From Tolumonas sp008015085 (lineage in GTDB: Bacteria > Pseudomonadota > Gammaproteobacteria > Enterobacterales > Aeromonadaceae), in NCBI GenBank assembly GCA_029265125.1, contig JAJUJX010000012.1, positions 1 to 64,000 of the forward strand: 64,000 nucleotides of DNA, given 5' to 3'. The translations under genes were made by a program, and so were the position numbers. The first letter of the stretch is position 1. Every line of letters starts with the position of its first letter. Positions 44,337 to 53,356 of this stretch are shown piece by piece. Below the pieces are notes generated by a model that did no database searches, had not been told where the DNA came from, and saw only the letters and a list, made by a program, of their open reading frames with translations.

Positions 44337-44917
44337 GTTCACTGAAATCACTGCTTCACCAGATTCGAAGCTGCTCGATTTGCACTGCTCACTTGCCGCT
44401 AGGCCCTCGCCCTGTATTACAGATAAGTGGATCTGCGCAGATCCTGATTGTCGGGCAGGCACCGGGAAGAAAGGTTCACGAAACAGGTATTCCGTTCAAT
44501 GATGCCAGCGGAGACAGACTGCGCAGCTGGCTTGGGATGTCACGCGAGGAATTCTACGATGACCACAAAGTAGCTATATTACCGATGGGATTCTGCTTTC
44601 CAGGCACCGGCAAATCGGGCGACCTGCCTCCACGTCCTGAATGTGCGGCAACATGGCGGGCATCTTTGCTATCACACCTGAAAAATATCAAACTGACCCT
44701 GGTTATCGGTCGTTATGCCATGGCTTACCATTTGCCGGATGAACAGGGTACCCTGACAGAAACTGTTCAGGCATGGAAGAAACATTGGCCAGAAATTGTT
44801 CCCTTGCCGCATCCCAGCCCTCGAAATAATCTCTGGCTGAAGCGGAATCCCTGGTTTGAACAGGAAATACTGCCAGTCCTTCAACAACGAGTGGCCAACA
44901 TACTTGAAAATCAATGA
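44333..44917 (+). CDS. Uracil-DNA glycosylase superfamily protein
   Basis: 194 residues, start overlapping the Lrp stop by 4 bases. UDG-fold motifs: ILIVGQAPGRKVHETGIPFNDASGDRLRSWLG (motif A region) and LPHPSPRNNLWLKRNPWFE (motif B histidine loop). Family A/B-like proteins of COG1573; four cysteines (CSIC near residue 15, and two later) might hold an Fe-S cluster as in family 4, but spacing is not decisive. Actual glycosylase activity is unproven. Confidence 0.8.
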   Translation: MSSLKSLLHQIRSCSICTAHLPLGPRPVLQISGSAQILIVGQAPGRKVHETGIPFNDASGDRLRSWLGMSREEFYDDHKVAILPMGFCFPGTGKSGDLPPRPECAATWRASLLSHLKNIKLTLVIGRYAMAYHLPDEQGTLTETVQAWKKHWPEIVPLPHPSPRNNLWLKRNPWFEQEILPVLQQRVANILENQ

Positions 44918-44992
44918 AAGCACTCAAAATATGTCGGCACTCCCTCTTCAACTGCAAATAATGCCGCCATCCGTTTTATAAATAACAACCGC

Positions 44993-45733
44993 TCAGAACA
45001 GCATCAGCAGGAAAAACACTTCAAATAACTCATTTCCCGCACCCAGCGTATCGCCGGTTTGTCCACCTAATCGCTTGTGAATAAAACGCTGATAGCCAAA
45101 CACAAAAATAAGTGTAATCAACCATGCCCGGATAGCCGTGATCTGACCAAGTGACACCACCAGCACTGCGCCCATCAATAAAGTAATAACGGTTTGCCTG
45201 GCCGTCACTTTGCCGATAAATACGTTGCCGAGCCCATTCTCGCGCGCATAAGTTTGCCGATACATGAGGAGCACCAGCAGCGAGCGCCCTGCTACTGGCG
45301 CGGCTATTAGATAAAACCAAAGCATATCACCGGCAATTGCAGCCAGATGGTCGACAGCCAATACACGAAACAGAATGATGAAAATCAGTGCCAAACCACC
45401 ATTGGTGCCAAGCCTGCTGTCTTTCATGATTTCAAGCATCTGCTCACGCCTGCGTGCTGAAAAGATGCCATCACAGGTATCAGCTAATCCGTCGAGATGA
45501 AAGCCACCGGTGATCAAAGCCAACGCAAGTACATAACCGGCTGCCGCCAGAGCACTATCAAAAAACTGGCTGGTTACATAAAAAACAGCTGTTGCGAAAG
45601 CGCCAACTACCAACCCAACGACAGGAAACCAGATAATGCCTTCGACAAAGCGGTTAAAATCAAAATCCTTAGTCCATGACTCGGAAACCGGGATACGGGT
45701 CATAAACTGAAATATCGCCAACATCGCTTTCAT
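44993..45733 (-). CDS. cobS: Adenosylcobinamide-GDP ribazoletransferase
   Basis: 246 residues, strongly hydrophobic with several membrane helices. CobS motifs: FQFMTRIPV, FPVVGLVVGAFA, GGFHLDGLADTCDGIFSARRREQMLEIMKDSRLGTNG (metal-binding DGLADTCDG). It joins GDP-cobinamide with alpha-ribazole at the inner membrane, the last assembly step of cobalamin. 4 bases after cobU. Confidence 0.95.
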   Translation of the reverse strand: MKAMLAIFQFMTRIPVSESWTKDFDFNRFVEGIIWFPVVGLVVGAFATAVFYVTSQFFDSALAAAGYVLALALITGGFHLDGLADTCDGIFSARRREQMLEIMKDSRLGTNGGLALIFIILFRVLAVDHLAAIAGDMLWFYLIAAPVAGRSLLVLLMYRQTYARENGLGNVFIGKVTARQTVITLLMGAVLVVSLGQITAIRAWLITLIFVFGYQRFIHKRLGGQTGDTLGAGNELFEVFFLLMLF

Positions 45734-45737
45734 TGGC

Positions 45738-46286
45738 TTATCCTTTCATCTTCAGTTCGATACCGGAAACCACCAGATACATTTCCCTGGCACTGGCAGC
45801 TAAGCGTTGGTTCACTCGTCCGGCAATATCGCGGAAACGACGGGCAAGAAGATTATCCGGCACGATGCCAAAACCGATTTCATTCGTCACCAGATAAACC
45901 AGACAATCAGAGATAAGGCAAGCTGCTATCAAGTCGTCAATCTCTGCGGTGATGCACTCCTCGATAGCGGTAAAATCCATTTCCTCTGCTGGAATATCAC
46001 CCGTTTGATCGAACATCAGATTGGTGATCATGGTAGTAATACATTCCAGCACAATGGCATCACAACTCGCACTCTGCTCTCGGATCACCCGTCCGAGATC
46101 AGAATAGCCTTCATGTGTACGCCAGGTGGCAGGACGGGTCTGCTGATGGATAGTAATCCGTTCAGCCATCTCATCATCGGTTACTATTGATGTGGCGATA
46201 TATAAAACTTTATCGCCCTGCTGTGCGGCAAGTTGTTCCGCCAGACGGCTTTTGCCGCTGCGAGCCCCGCCAGTGATAAGGATCAT
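45738..46286 (-). CDS. cobU: Adenosylcobinamide kinase / guanylyltransferase
   Basis: 182 residues. P-loop ITGGARSGKSRLAEQLA, then KVLYIATSIVTDDEMAERITIHQQTRP with the guanylylated-histidine region, and VTNEIGFGIVPDNLLARRFRDIAGRVNQ. It phosphorylates cobinamide and adds GMP. It follows cbiB by 42 bases. Confidence 0.96.
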   Translation of the reverse strand: MILITGGARSGKSRLAEQLAAQQGDKVLYIATSIVTDDEMAERITIHQQTRPATWRTHEGYSDLGRVIREQSASCDAIVLECITTMITNLMFDQTGDIPAEEMDFTAIEECITAEIDDLIAACLISDCLVYLVTNEIGFGIVPDNLLARRFRDIAGRVNQRLAASAREMYLVVSGIELKMKG

Positions 46287-46328
46287 ACTGCGCTCCTGTT
46301 TTGTTCATCTGCCTGCATGATCTGCTGA

Positions 46329-47291
46329 CTAGACATATAGGTAATCACATACGTCAAACATGGCGGAAAACAAGATAAGCGCTATCAGTGACGCCAACAG
46401 CATCAGACGGATCGTCAGTTTGATATCTTCCTGATTAATTTCGCGCAGCTCATCCCCAATCCATGGTTTTTCCACCAGCTCTCCAAAATAGGTATTTGGC
46501 CCACCCAGCCGAATGCCAAGTGCACCTGCAACCGTAGCCTCCGGCCAGGCACAATTCGGACTTTTATGCTGATAACGATCACGCCAACCGATACGCAATG
46601 CCTTATGCGTATTCAGCTGCATCAACGCTGCGGCCCCCGCCAGCAACAGCCAGCTCAGCCGGGCCGGAATCAGATTGGCCAGATCATCTATGCGCGCAGA
46701 AACACAGCCAATCGCCCGATATTTTTCGTTTTTGTAACCGACCATCGAATCAAGGGTATTGATGGCTTTATAAGCCATTGCCAGTGGCACACCGCCGATG
46801 AAAAGATAAAACAACGGAGCAATCACGCCATCGACGGTATTTTCGGCTACGGTTTCAACCACCGCCCGAGTGATTTGCGGTTTGGAAAGCTGTGATGTAT
46901 CACGACCTACAATGTAAGAGAGTTGGCGCCGGCTCTCATCCAGAGAATCAGAATCCAAAGCCCGATAGACATCCATCGCTGCATCACTTAAGCAGCGCCC
47001 GGCCAGAATGGTATAAGCCAGCCAAAGCTCGGCAAGCCGTCCTAACCAGATATTGAGCGAACTTAACCCCGAGAGCAACGCCCAGGTGACTAACCAGGTC
47101 AGCCCAACAACAATGCACCAGAGAATTGCGCCACCGATATACAGCGCCCGGTCAGAACGGCAAATACCTCGAATGATATTTTGCACATACGAGATGGTGC
47201 TACCTATCCAGCGAACAGGATGAGGCCAGTGTTGCGGATCCCCCAGGATCAGATCCAGCAAGAAAGCGGCACAGTAGATCATCAGCGTCAT
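46329..47291 (-). CDS. cbiB: Adenosylcobinamide-phosphate synthase
   Basis: 320 residues with multiple membrane helices. Family motifs: LLDLILGDPQHWPHPVRWIGSTI, IVGRDTSQLSKPQITRAVVETVAENTVDGVIAPLFYLFIGGVPLAMAYKAINTLDSMVGYKNEKYRAIG. It attaches aminopropanol(-phosphate) to cobyric acid; the aminopropanol phosphate comes from CobD encoded at 61.3 kb. The start overlaps the cbiA stop (ATGA). Confidence 0.95.
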   Translation of the reverse strand: MTLMIYCAAFLLDLILGDPQHWPHPVRWIGSTISYVQNIIRGICRSDRALYIGGAILWCIVVGLTWLVTWALLSGLSSLNIWLGRLAELWLAYTILAGRCLSDAAMDVYRALDSDSLDESRRQLSYIVGRDTSQLSKPQITRAVVETVAENTVDGVIAPLFYLFIGGVPLAMAYKAINTLDSMVGYKNEKYRAIGCVSARIDDLANLIPARLSWLLLAGAAALMQLNTHKALRIGWRDRYQHKSPNCAWPEATVAGALGIRLGGPNTYFGELVEKPWIGDELREINQEDIKLTIRLMLLASLIALILFSAMFDVCDYLYV

Positions 47292-48670
47292 TTTGCCGCC
47301 CTGGCACGGGCAAACCAGTGCAGCAGCATTGCCGGATTTTGCAGAAAATGAACATGCAGATAACTCGCCAGCGTATTGCCAGTCTGATAACCGCCTAGCC
47401 AGTGTGATATTTCCACACCAGCTCGCTCTTTACTGAAACGAAACACAGTGGGCTCAGCCGTCTCGAAGTCAGAATAATGGAATTCATGCCCAAGGATCAC
47501 ATCGCCTTTTTCCGCTAGTAGCGTGGTTTGCTGCGCCTGAGCCTGACAATAACCAAAGCGCTTGAGTGAAGACGTCATCCGGCTTTTCCCGGGCAAGATC
47601 CCAACCATGGGAAATGAATCGCCGGATGCTGTTGTTAATGACTCACCCAGATACATCAAGCCGCCACATTCGGCGTAAATCGCAACATCACGCTGATGAG
47701 CATCACGGATCGACGCCAGCATAGCAGTGTTAGAAGACAAGGTTTGCGCATGGATTTCAGGGTAGCCGCCGCCCAGATAAATCAGATCACAGGCCGGAAT
47801 ACGCTGATCACGGAGCGGGCTGAAACGTACAATGTTCACCCCTGCGGCTTCAAGCAACTCAAGATTATCCGCGTAGTAAAAATTAAAGGCTTCATCTTCC
47901 GCTAATGCCAGTGTCAGCCCAGCACCAGCCCCTTGGAGTACATCAGGTGCCAGAGTCAGCGTCTGTTCCCCCCTGAATGGCCGTTCTGCCAGTTCTGCCA
48001 GTTCTGCCAGCTTATCGAGATCGAGATGTTGCTCAATGGCATCTGCAAGTTTGTCCCACTGCAGATCTAACTCAACCTGCTCACTCGCCGTTACCAGCCC
48101 TAAATGGCGAGACGGCAAATTAATCTCGTTAATGACAGGAACACGCCCTAAAACCGGGATCTGGCAATATAACTCTATCGCTTCTTTCAGCATGGAATAG
48201 TGCATGTCAGAATTGACATTGTTGAGGATCACACCGGCGATCTGGACGCTGGTTTCAAAATGCTTAAAACCCAGAACGGTCGCAGCAGCAGACGTTGATA
48301 CCGCTTTGCCATCGACGACCAGAATGACCGGGCAGCCTAACTGTTTCGCCATACCCGCACTGCTGCAATAGAGCGGATCAACACCGTAGCCATCGAATAA
48401 TCCCATTACACCTTCAATAATGGCAATGTCAGCTTTGGCTGTGTGATAGTGGAAAAGACGCTGGATAGCCTCTTCCGGCAACATAAATGCGTCCAGATTC
48501 CGGGAGGCAACACCGGTTACCTGAGTATGCCAGCCAGTATCGATATAGTCCGGCCCGACTTTATATGGCTGAACACGCAACCCTCTTCGGGCATAAGCAC
48601 GCAACAAACCTAGTGTGATTGTGGTTTTACCGCTACCGCTACTTGTTCCACCGACTAAAAATGCTTTCAT
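47288..48670 (-). CDS. cbiA: Cobyrinate a,c-diamide synthase
   Basis: 460 residues. N-terminal ATP-binding domain FLVGGTSSGSGKTTITLGLLRAYARRGLRVQPYKVGPDYIDTGWH; VTGVASRNLDAFML; glutamine amidotransferase domain with YAECGGLMYLGE (catalytic Cys) and LGHEFHYSDFE. It amidates the a and c carboxylates of the corrin ring, a step before adenosylation, so the host probably makes or modifies corrinoids beyond cobinamide salvage. A 9-bp unit is repeated three times at 47983-48009, encoding LAELAELAE. Confidence 0.95.
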   Translation of the reverse strand: MKAFLVGGTSSGSGKTTITLGLLRAYARRGLRVQPYKVGPDYIDTGWHTQVTGVASRNLDAFMLPEEAIQRLFHYHTAKADIAIIEGVMGLFDGYGVDPLYCSSAGMAKQLGCPVILVVDGKAVSTSAAATVLGFKHFETSVQIAGVILNNVNSDMHYSMLKEAIELYCQIPVLGRVPVINEINLPSRHLGLVTASEQVELDLQWDKLADAIEQHLDLDKLAELAELAERPFRGEQTLTLAPDVLQGAGAGLTLALAEDEAFNFYYADNLELLEAAGVNIVRFSPLRDQRIPACDLIYLGGGYPEIHAQTLSSNTAMLASIRDAHQRDVAIYAECGGLMYLGESLTTASGDSFPMVGILPGKSRMTSSLKRFGYCQAQAQQTTLLAEKGDVILGHEFHYSDFETAEPTVFRFSKERAGVEISHWLGGYQTGNTLASYLHVHFLQNPAMLLHWFARARAAK

Positions 48671-48829
48671 ACCAACCTGCTAAAAATCCTGACCAATAGG
48701 TGGGCCGCAGAAAACAAACCCGCAGCCAGTTCCAAAATGTCTATCATCAGGATCACACCGGAAAAATTTTGGCAAAGTATATCAATCTGAATATGTGAAA
48801 ACTGATTTTTTAGCGGATATTCCGAAAAC

Positions 48830-49015
48830 TCAGCCGGGCAAAACGGCAACCATTAATCCGCCACCTTGTTCCGTATCATCCGGCATGACTTTGGATAACC
48901 AGACAGACCAACCAATACAGGCCGACGTGCCTATAAACCCCCATAAACCAATGAGAAAAATAGTCTCCAATTTTTCATGCCCACTAACAATCATGCCGAA
49001 TGCCAGTAACGCCAT
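48830..49015 (-). pseudogene. Fragment of an MFS efflux transporter
   Basis: About 60 residues, SGHEKLETIFLIGLWGFIGTSACIGWSVWLSKVMPDDTEQGGGLMVA, match the helix 10 region of arabinose-efflux/NepI-type MFS proteins, where WSVWLSKVMPDDTEQGGGLMVA is a familiar block. The frame is closed on both sides and no other MFS pieces are seen nearby, so this is a decayed remnant. The remaining 48671-48829 and 49016-49198 show no gene. Confidence 0.5.
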
Positions 49016-49198
49016 AAGACTTGGCCAGAGAGTTAGTTAATTGAAGGAGTAAACCTTGCACCCATCAGGTCTTCAGGTTATTTAAGCTGATCGAGGATTT
49101 GATGCATTCCAGTTTCCTTTTAAAGGCTATTCAGAATGCCACTTACACAAATTTTTTACACTCTCGATTTTATTCACATCATTCGATAACATCAGCAA

Positions 49199-49270
49199 AA
49201 TCCCTTACAAGGGATAATTTGTATTTATCCCACATAAGGGATATTATCAGATTATCCCTTCATCGGTATA
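49199..49270. promoter_or_regulatory. Three HipB-type operators (TATCC-N8-GGATA)
   Basis: AATCC-N8-GGATA at 49199-49216, TATCC-N8-GGATA (perfect) at 49226-49243, and TATCC-N8-GTATA at 49253-49270. Centres are exactly 27 bp apart. The pattern equals the known E. coli HipB operator. The last site ends 25 bases before hipB. Confidence 0.85.
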
Positions 49271-49295
49271 ATTTATTTGCACCTAGGCCTACCTT

Positions 49296-49547
49296 ATGAG
49301 ATTGAATACACCTCAAATTCTGGCGGCAGTGATCCGTGATCAACGGAAGGCACAGCAGTTGACGCAGAAAGAAGCGGCAGAGCGGGTTGGTATTAAGCAA
49401 GCTACGATATCGGGGTTTGAGAATAATCCGGATCAATGCAAAGTAGAGACGCTCTTTAAACTTCTGTCTGCTCTTGATCTTGAATTGCATATCACTCGCA
49501 AAGGACAGTCACCGGATAAAAACCAAGAATGGGATCAGGAGTGGTAA
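49296..49547 (+). CDS. hipB: HipB antitoxin, HTH repressor
   Basis: 83 residues. Xre-type helix-turn-helix QILAAVIRDQRKAQQLTQKEAAERVGIKQATISGFENNPDQCKVETLFKLLSALDLELHITRK, nearly the whole protein, with a basic C-terminal tail as in HipB. It represses its own operon and sequesters HipA. Its stop overlaps the hipA start (TAATG). Confidence 0.92.
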   Translation: MRLNTPQILAAVIRDQRKAQQLTQKEAAERVGIKQATISGFENNPDQCKVETLFKLLSALDLELHITRKGQSPDKNQEWDQEW

Positions 49548-50851
49548 TGAAACCTCAAAAGCTGATTGTAGCAATGAATGGTATTGAAGTCGGCACCTTA
49601 TTCCGCGATGGACGAGGAGCTATGTCATTTCAGTATTTAGTGTCATGGCTGAATAGACCGGGCGCTCGTGCCATTTCTTTGTCCTTACCGTTGACCTCAA
49701 AAAAACAGGAAAGCACTGCGGTTTATAACTTTTTCAGCAATCTGTTACCTGACTCAGACATTATCATCACTCGTATGCAACAGCGTTTTCAGATCGCGAC
49801 AAGTCATCCGTTCGATCTATTAGCTGTGATTGGCCGTGATTGTGTTGGCGCCATTCAGCTTTATCCAGAAGACATCCATCTATCCCCCATCAATGAAGTA
49901 CATGCTGAACCACTTGATGAAAATATGATTGCGAAACTTTTGGCTGGATACAGAACGTCTCCGCTAGGAATGGATAAGACTCATGATTTCCGTATTTCGA
50001 TTGCCGGAGCACAAGAGAAAACGGCCCTACTTTGGTATCAGGGGAAATGGCAACGCCCATTAGGCAGCACACCAACCAGCCATATATTTAAATTACCAAT
50101 CGGGATGATTGAACAAAACAATATCGATCTATCTGAAAGCTGCGAGAATGAGTGGCTTTGTCTGCAGATCGCTAAAGCGTTTGGTTTTGATGTTGCCACC
50201 ACCGAGCTTGCTACATTTAACGATACTAAAGCATTGGTAGTGGAGCGTTTTGACAGACGCTGGTCTAGCAATAACCAGTGGTTAATGCGGTTACCGCAGG
50301 AAGATATGTGCCAGGCTTTGGGTTATTCTCCTGCCCTCAAATATGAATCGCACGGAGGGCCTGGAATTGCCGAGATCATGAAGCTTTTACTCGGTTCTAG
50401 ACTTTCAACGAAAGACAGAGAAACATTTTTCCGATCACAGATCCTTTATTGGCTTTTAGCTGCTATCGATGGACATGCAAAAAATTTCAGCATCTTTATT
50501 GAACCGAATACATCATTTGTGATGACCCCTCTTTATGATGTGATATCGGCATACCCCATTTTCAAAGCTAAAGGGATCGCGCCACAAAAAGCTAAATTGG
50601 CAATGGCTTTACAGGGTAAAAATAAACAATATCTATGGTCTAAGATCCAACCACGTCATTTTCAAAGTACTGCACAATATGTTGGATTTTCATCTGAACA
50701 GGCAGGATATTTTTTACAAGAAATGGCCATGAAAACAACAGCAGTAATTCACCAGGTAGAACAACAATTATCTCCCGATTTTCCTCCTCATATCAGCGAT
50801 GCTATTTTTGAAGGAATGGAAAAACAAGCAAACAAAGTTATCTCTCATTAA
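49547..50851 (+). CDS. hipA: HipA serine/threonine kinase toxin
   Basis: 434 residues from the ATG at 49547, AGGAG 5 bases upstream. Full-length canonical HipA: N-terminal subdomain (KLIVAMNGIEVGTLFRDGRGAMSFQY), Gly-rich loop RISIAGAQEKTALL with autophosphorylation S151, catalytic D308 in AAIDGHAKNFSIF, and metal-binding D331 in TPLYDVISAYP. In E. coli HipA phosphorylates glutamyl-tRNA synthetase and induces growth arrest. All key residues are present, so an active toxin is expected. Confidence 0.94.
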   Translation: MKPQKLIVAMNGIEVGTLFRDGRGAMSFQYLVSWLNRPGARAISLSLPLTSKKQESTAVYNFFSNLLPDSDIIITRMQQRFQIATSHPFDLLAVIGRDCVGAIQLYPEDIHLSPINEVHAEPLDENMIAKLLAGYRTSPLGMDKTHDFRISIAGAQEKTALLWYQGKWQRPLGSTPTSHIFKLPIGMIEQNNIDLSESCENEWLCLQIAKAFGFDVATTELATFNDTKALVVERFDRRWSSNNQWLMRLPQEDMCQALGYSPALKYESHGGPGIAEIMKLLLGSRLSTKDRETFFRSQILYWLLAAIDGHAKNFSIFIEPNTSFVMTPLYDVISAYPIFKAKGIAPQKAKLAMALQGKNKQYLWSKIQPRHFQSTAQYVGFSSEQAGYFLQEMAMKTTAVIHQVEQQLSPDFPPHISDAIFEGMEKQANKVISH

Positions 50852-50899
50852 GAATATAAACAGATATTCGCGAATATTATTACTCAGCATTAGAAAAAC

Positions 50900-51019
50900 T
50901 TAAGGATTGAATTCAATCTTTTCGACAAAGAAGAGTTGTTCGCATCCTGTATGGTTTAATTTACAATCAGGGCATACCTTATGAAATGTAACATCCACAA
51001 AATATCCAGCTGAATGCTC
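50900..51019 (-). pseudogene. 39-codon coding remnant in frame after the hepT stop
   Basis: Directly after the hepT TGA the same frame stays open for 39 codons and reads SAGYFVDVTFHKVCPDCKLNHTGCEQLFF before a TAA at 50900-50902. It has no start codon of its own. Cysteines in CPDC and TGC could be part of a zinc ribbon. I do not recognise the family; it may be the tail of a deleted gene. Confidence 0.3.
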
Positions 51020-51445
51020 TCAGATTTTCTTGTCTGCGAGATCGAGAGACATAATGGCAAAAGCAAATTTTTTAAAATCATCAAGATGTTTTTCCAACAC
51101 AGCAATAACGATATCCAAATTTAAATTTTGATAATCGTGCACCGCAATGTTGCGCAATCCGACCATCTTTTGCATCGATGCCGCAAGCTCAGGATTTAAT
51201 AATCCCATCCGCTCTAACTGAGCAAATGAATCACGACTACTCTGAGGGATCGGCCCTTGTGCAAGTCTTAAACAACGGTTCGCAATATCAATCGCAGCTT
51301 CACATAACCGTTGCAGATTTAAGATAACCGAATCTTGTTTGGTGAAATTTTGTTTAAATTCTTCAGCATCACCTTGATATTCATCCCAGATCCGCTTCAA
51401 ACAACGCTCAATAACTGATACTTTATTTACGATGACATCATCCAT
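51020..51445 (-). CDS. hepT: HepT-type HEPN toxin (DUF86)
   Basis: 141 residues. All-helical HEPN protein with the RX4HXY active motif at R98-H103-Y105 (LRNIAVHDYQ). HepT toxins are RNases that cleave tRNA or mRNA and are silenced when MntA adenylylates the motif tyrosine. The start lies 16 bases after mntA, the usual antitoxin-first order. Confidence 0.88.
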   Translation of the reverse strand: MDDVIVNKVSVIERCLKRIWDEYQGDAEEFKQNFTKQDSVILNLQRLCEAAIDIANRCLRLAQGPIPQSSRDSFAQLERMGLLNPELAASMQKMVGLRNIAVHDYQNLNLDIVIAVLEKHLDDFKKFAFAIMSLDLADKKI

Positions 51446-51461
51446 GCACAGAACACTCTCT

Positions 51462-51851
51462 TCAGTTTACCCATCTTTGTTTAAATGCAGCCAAATTATC
51501 TTGCCTGCTAAACTGTAAATCCTGATACATGCGATAAACATTCGTCTCAAAAAACGGTGCTTTATGATGAGGATCGAACAACAGTTTACCTTCTTCGATG
51601 ATCTGCATGCTCAGTACAGTATTACAATTCATAAGGTCAATTAGATCGACTTCTGTCCCAAGTCGAATCGCCAGTTTTTGCGCGATTTGCCACACTTCCT
51701 CACGAGTCATCGGTTCATTGGTTAGAACAGCTAAATCCAGATCACTATCATTCGTAGCTCTTTCGGCCGCATGAGAGCCGAATAAATAACTCACTTCAAG
51801 TTTGTTACCGAAAACATCTAATAAAGTATGGATGATTATATTTTGATCCAT
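51462..51851 (-). CDS. mntA: MntA-type minimal nucleotidyltransferase antitoxin
   Basis: 129 residues from the ATG at 51851, GAGGA 6 bases upstream; the frame is open further but without a start signal. The nucleotidyltransferase motif GSX10DXD is exact (G25 S26, D37, D39: FGSHAAERATNDSDLDLAV), with a third acidic residue in TEVDLIDL. MntA transfers AMP to the partner HepT tyrosine. The 250 bases upstream (51852-52099) show no gene. Confidence 0.88.
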   Translation of the reverse strand: MDQNIIIHTLLDVFGNKLEVSYLFGSHAAERATNDSDLDLAVLTNEPMTREEVWQIAQKLAIRLGTEVDLIDLMNCNTVLSMQIIEEGKLLFDPHHKAPFFETNVYRMYQDLQFSRQDNLAAFKQRWVN

Positions 51852-52099
51852 ATTCATTCCTCGAGCAGTGCTCTTGCTCAAACACACTTTTATGTCGCCA
51901 GATAGGAACATAAACAACTACGCAACTAAAGTATATATCAACGAGTTTAGACAAAAGCATTCATACTTGGTAAAGCCTTATTGTAACCCACATGAAGCCA
52001 ATTCAATCCGGACGCTGTATATTACCAATCCGATAACCCATCGTTAGCAGATAGAGTGGGATATTTACATCTTGACATGGTGGGAGGCGATGGTTCGAT

Positions 52100-53356
52100 T
52101 CAACAAGCCCTCGATTCAGATTGCTTATCTTCCGACGATAATTGGCGGTACAGCATCCAACCAGACAAAACACCGACACCAAGCAACACATACCAGAGTA
52201 TTTCTGGCGGTTTGGTGCCGGGATTGCCCAGCATCCGGCCGACTATAACATTGCTCAATAAAGCCACGCAGCCACCGCAACTAGCGTAAAAGCCATAATA
52301 GCTGCCTAGTTGTCCGTTACCGGCATAGTAAGGTAACCGAACAGAAAAAAGCGGATAGCAGAGAATCGAGCCGAAGGAAAACAGCACCGCTTGAAGCGTT
52401 ACCGCTATCACTGGTATGTCCGCTAAACAGAGCATCGTCACATAGCTGCCCCCCATGCAGACAAGACCAATTCCGATCGCGCGCGGAAGACCTAAACGCG
52501 TTTTCACCCAATGTGTCACAGGTAATTGCAACATCACGCCAATCAGCGCCGTGATAACAAACACCGAACTGAGCAGGCTCGCGGGTTGATGTGTGCTCTG
52601 AATATAAGCCGGGATCGCCAGATATAATTGGTGGAACAGGATGGGGTATGCGGCTGCACTTAAGGTAAAACGCAAAAAAGGACGATTCAGCCAGATCGAA
52701 TGCCATTGCGTCAGCACGCTGACAGGTGCTGATTGGCTGGCAAACACACCTTGAGGTAAATAACACCACTGCAATATCGTCAGCAGTAAAAAAATGCCGC
52801 CGGAGATACAGCCTGTCGCTGCATAGCTCAGGTTTGTCAGCCATAACCCCGCCAATGGCCCCAGCAACATACCGACTTCACTTGCCAAATTATGTAACGC
52901 AAACGCCTGATGCCGCTGTTCGGCATCACGACACTCCGCCGCCAAATACGCCTGTGCGCAGGGCGTAAACAATGCTCCGGCAAAGCCCGTCAGGAATGCA
53001 GCTATAATCAGCACCGGCACAGAGTCGGCCCAGCCGAGCAAGGCAAAGCCAAATGCCCGGATCAGGCAGCCACTAAGGATGGCCGGACGGTAGCCAAGCC
53101 GATCACCCAGCGTTCCACCCAGTAAAAACAACCCTTGCTGGCTGAATACCCGAATTCCCAGGATCAGGCCCGTGATCCACCCGGTTAAGCCCAGCGTGCT
53201 ACCCAGATGATGAGCCAAATAAGGTAACATCATGTAAAAGCCCAGATTAAACGCTAGGCCATTGGTTACTAACAACCGAGCTGCAGGGCTTAAAGTGCGC
53301 CAACTATTCACCACTGATTTGAGTGGCATCATTAATTTGAACAATGGCATGGTCAA
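52100..53356 (-). CDS. MFS transporter in the iron-siderophore operon
   Basis: 418 residues (start TTG at 53356 overlapping the ATPase stop, or ATG at 53350). Twelve membrane segments; helix 2-3 loop GGTLGDRLGYRPAIL is the MFS signature. It is the third gene after a FecCD-type permease and its ATPase. MFS proteins in such operons export apo-siderophore or move ferri-siderophore or its breakdown products; direction cannot be told from sequence. Confidence 0.82.
   Translation of the reverse strand: MTMPLFKLMMPLKSVVNSWRTLSPAARLLVTNGLAFNLGFYMMLPYLAHHLGSTLGLTGWITGLILGIRVFSQQGLFLLGGTLGDRLGYRPAILSGCLIRAFGFALLGWADSVPVLIIAAFLTGFAGALFTPCAQAYLAAECRDAEQRHQAFALHNLASEVGMLLGPLAGLWLTNLSYAATGCISGGIFLLLTILQWCYLPQGVFASQSAPVSVLTQWHSIWLNRPFLRFTLSAAAYPILFHQLYLAIPAYIQSTHQPASLLSSVFVITALIGVMLQLPVTHWVKTRLGLPRAIGIGLVCMGGSYVTMLCLADIPVIAVTLQAVLFSFGSILCYPLFSVRLPYYAGNGQLGSYYGFYASCGGCVALLSNVIVGRMLGNPGTKPPEILWYVLLGVGVLSGWMLYRQLSSEDKQSESRAC

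Noticed and set aside
48671..49190. Cobalamin riboswitch upstream of cbiA
   Set aside because: No B12-box-like segment or supporting stems could be found by eye on the minus strand.
52085..52105. GGTTCGATTC resembling a tRNA T-loop
   Set aside because: No acceptor, D or anticodon arms can be built around it and no CCA end is present.
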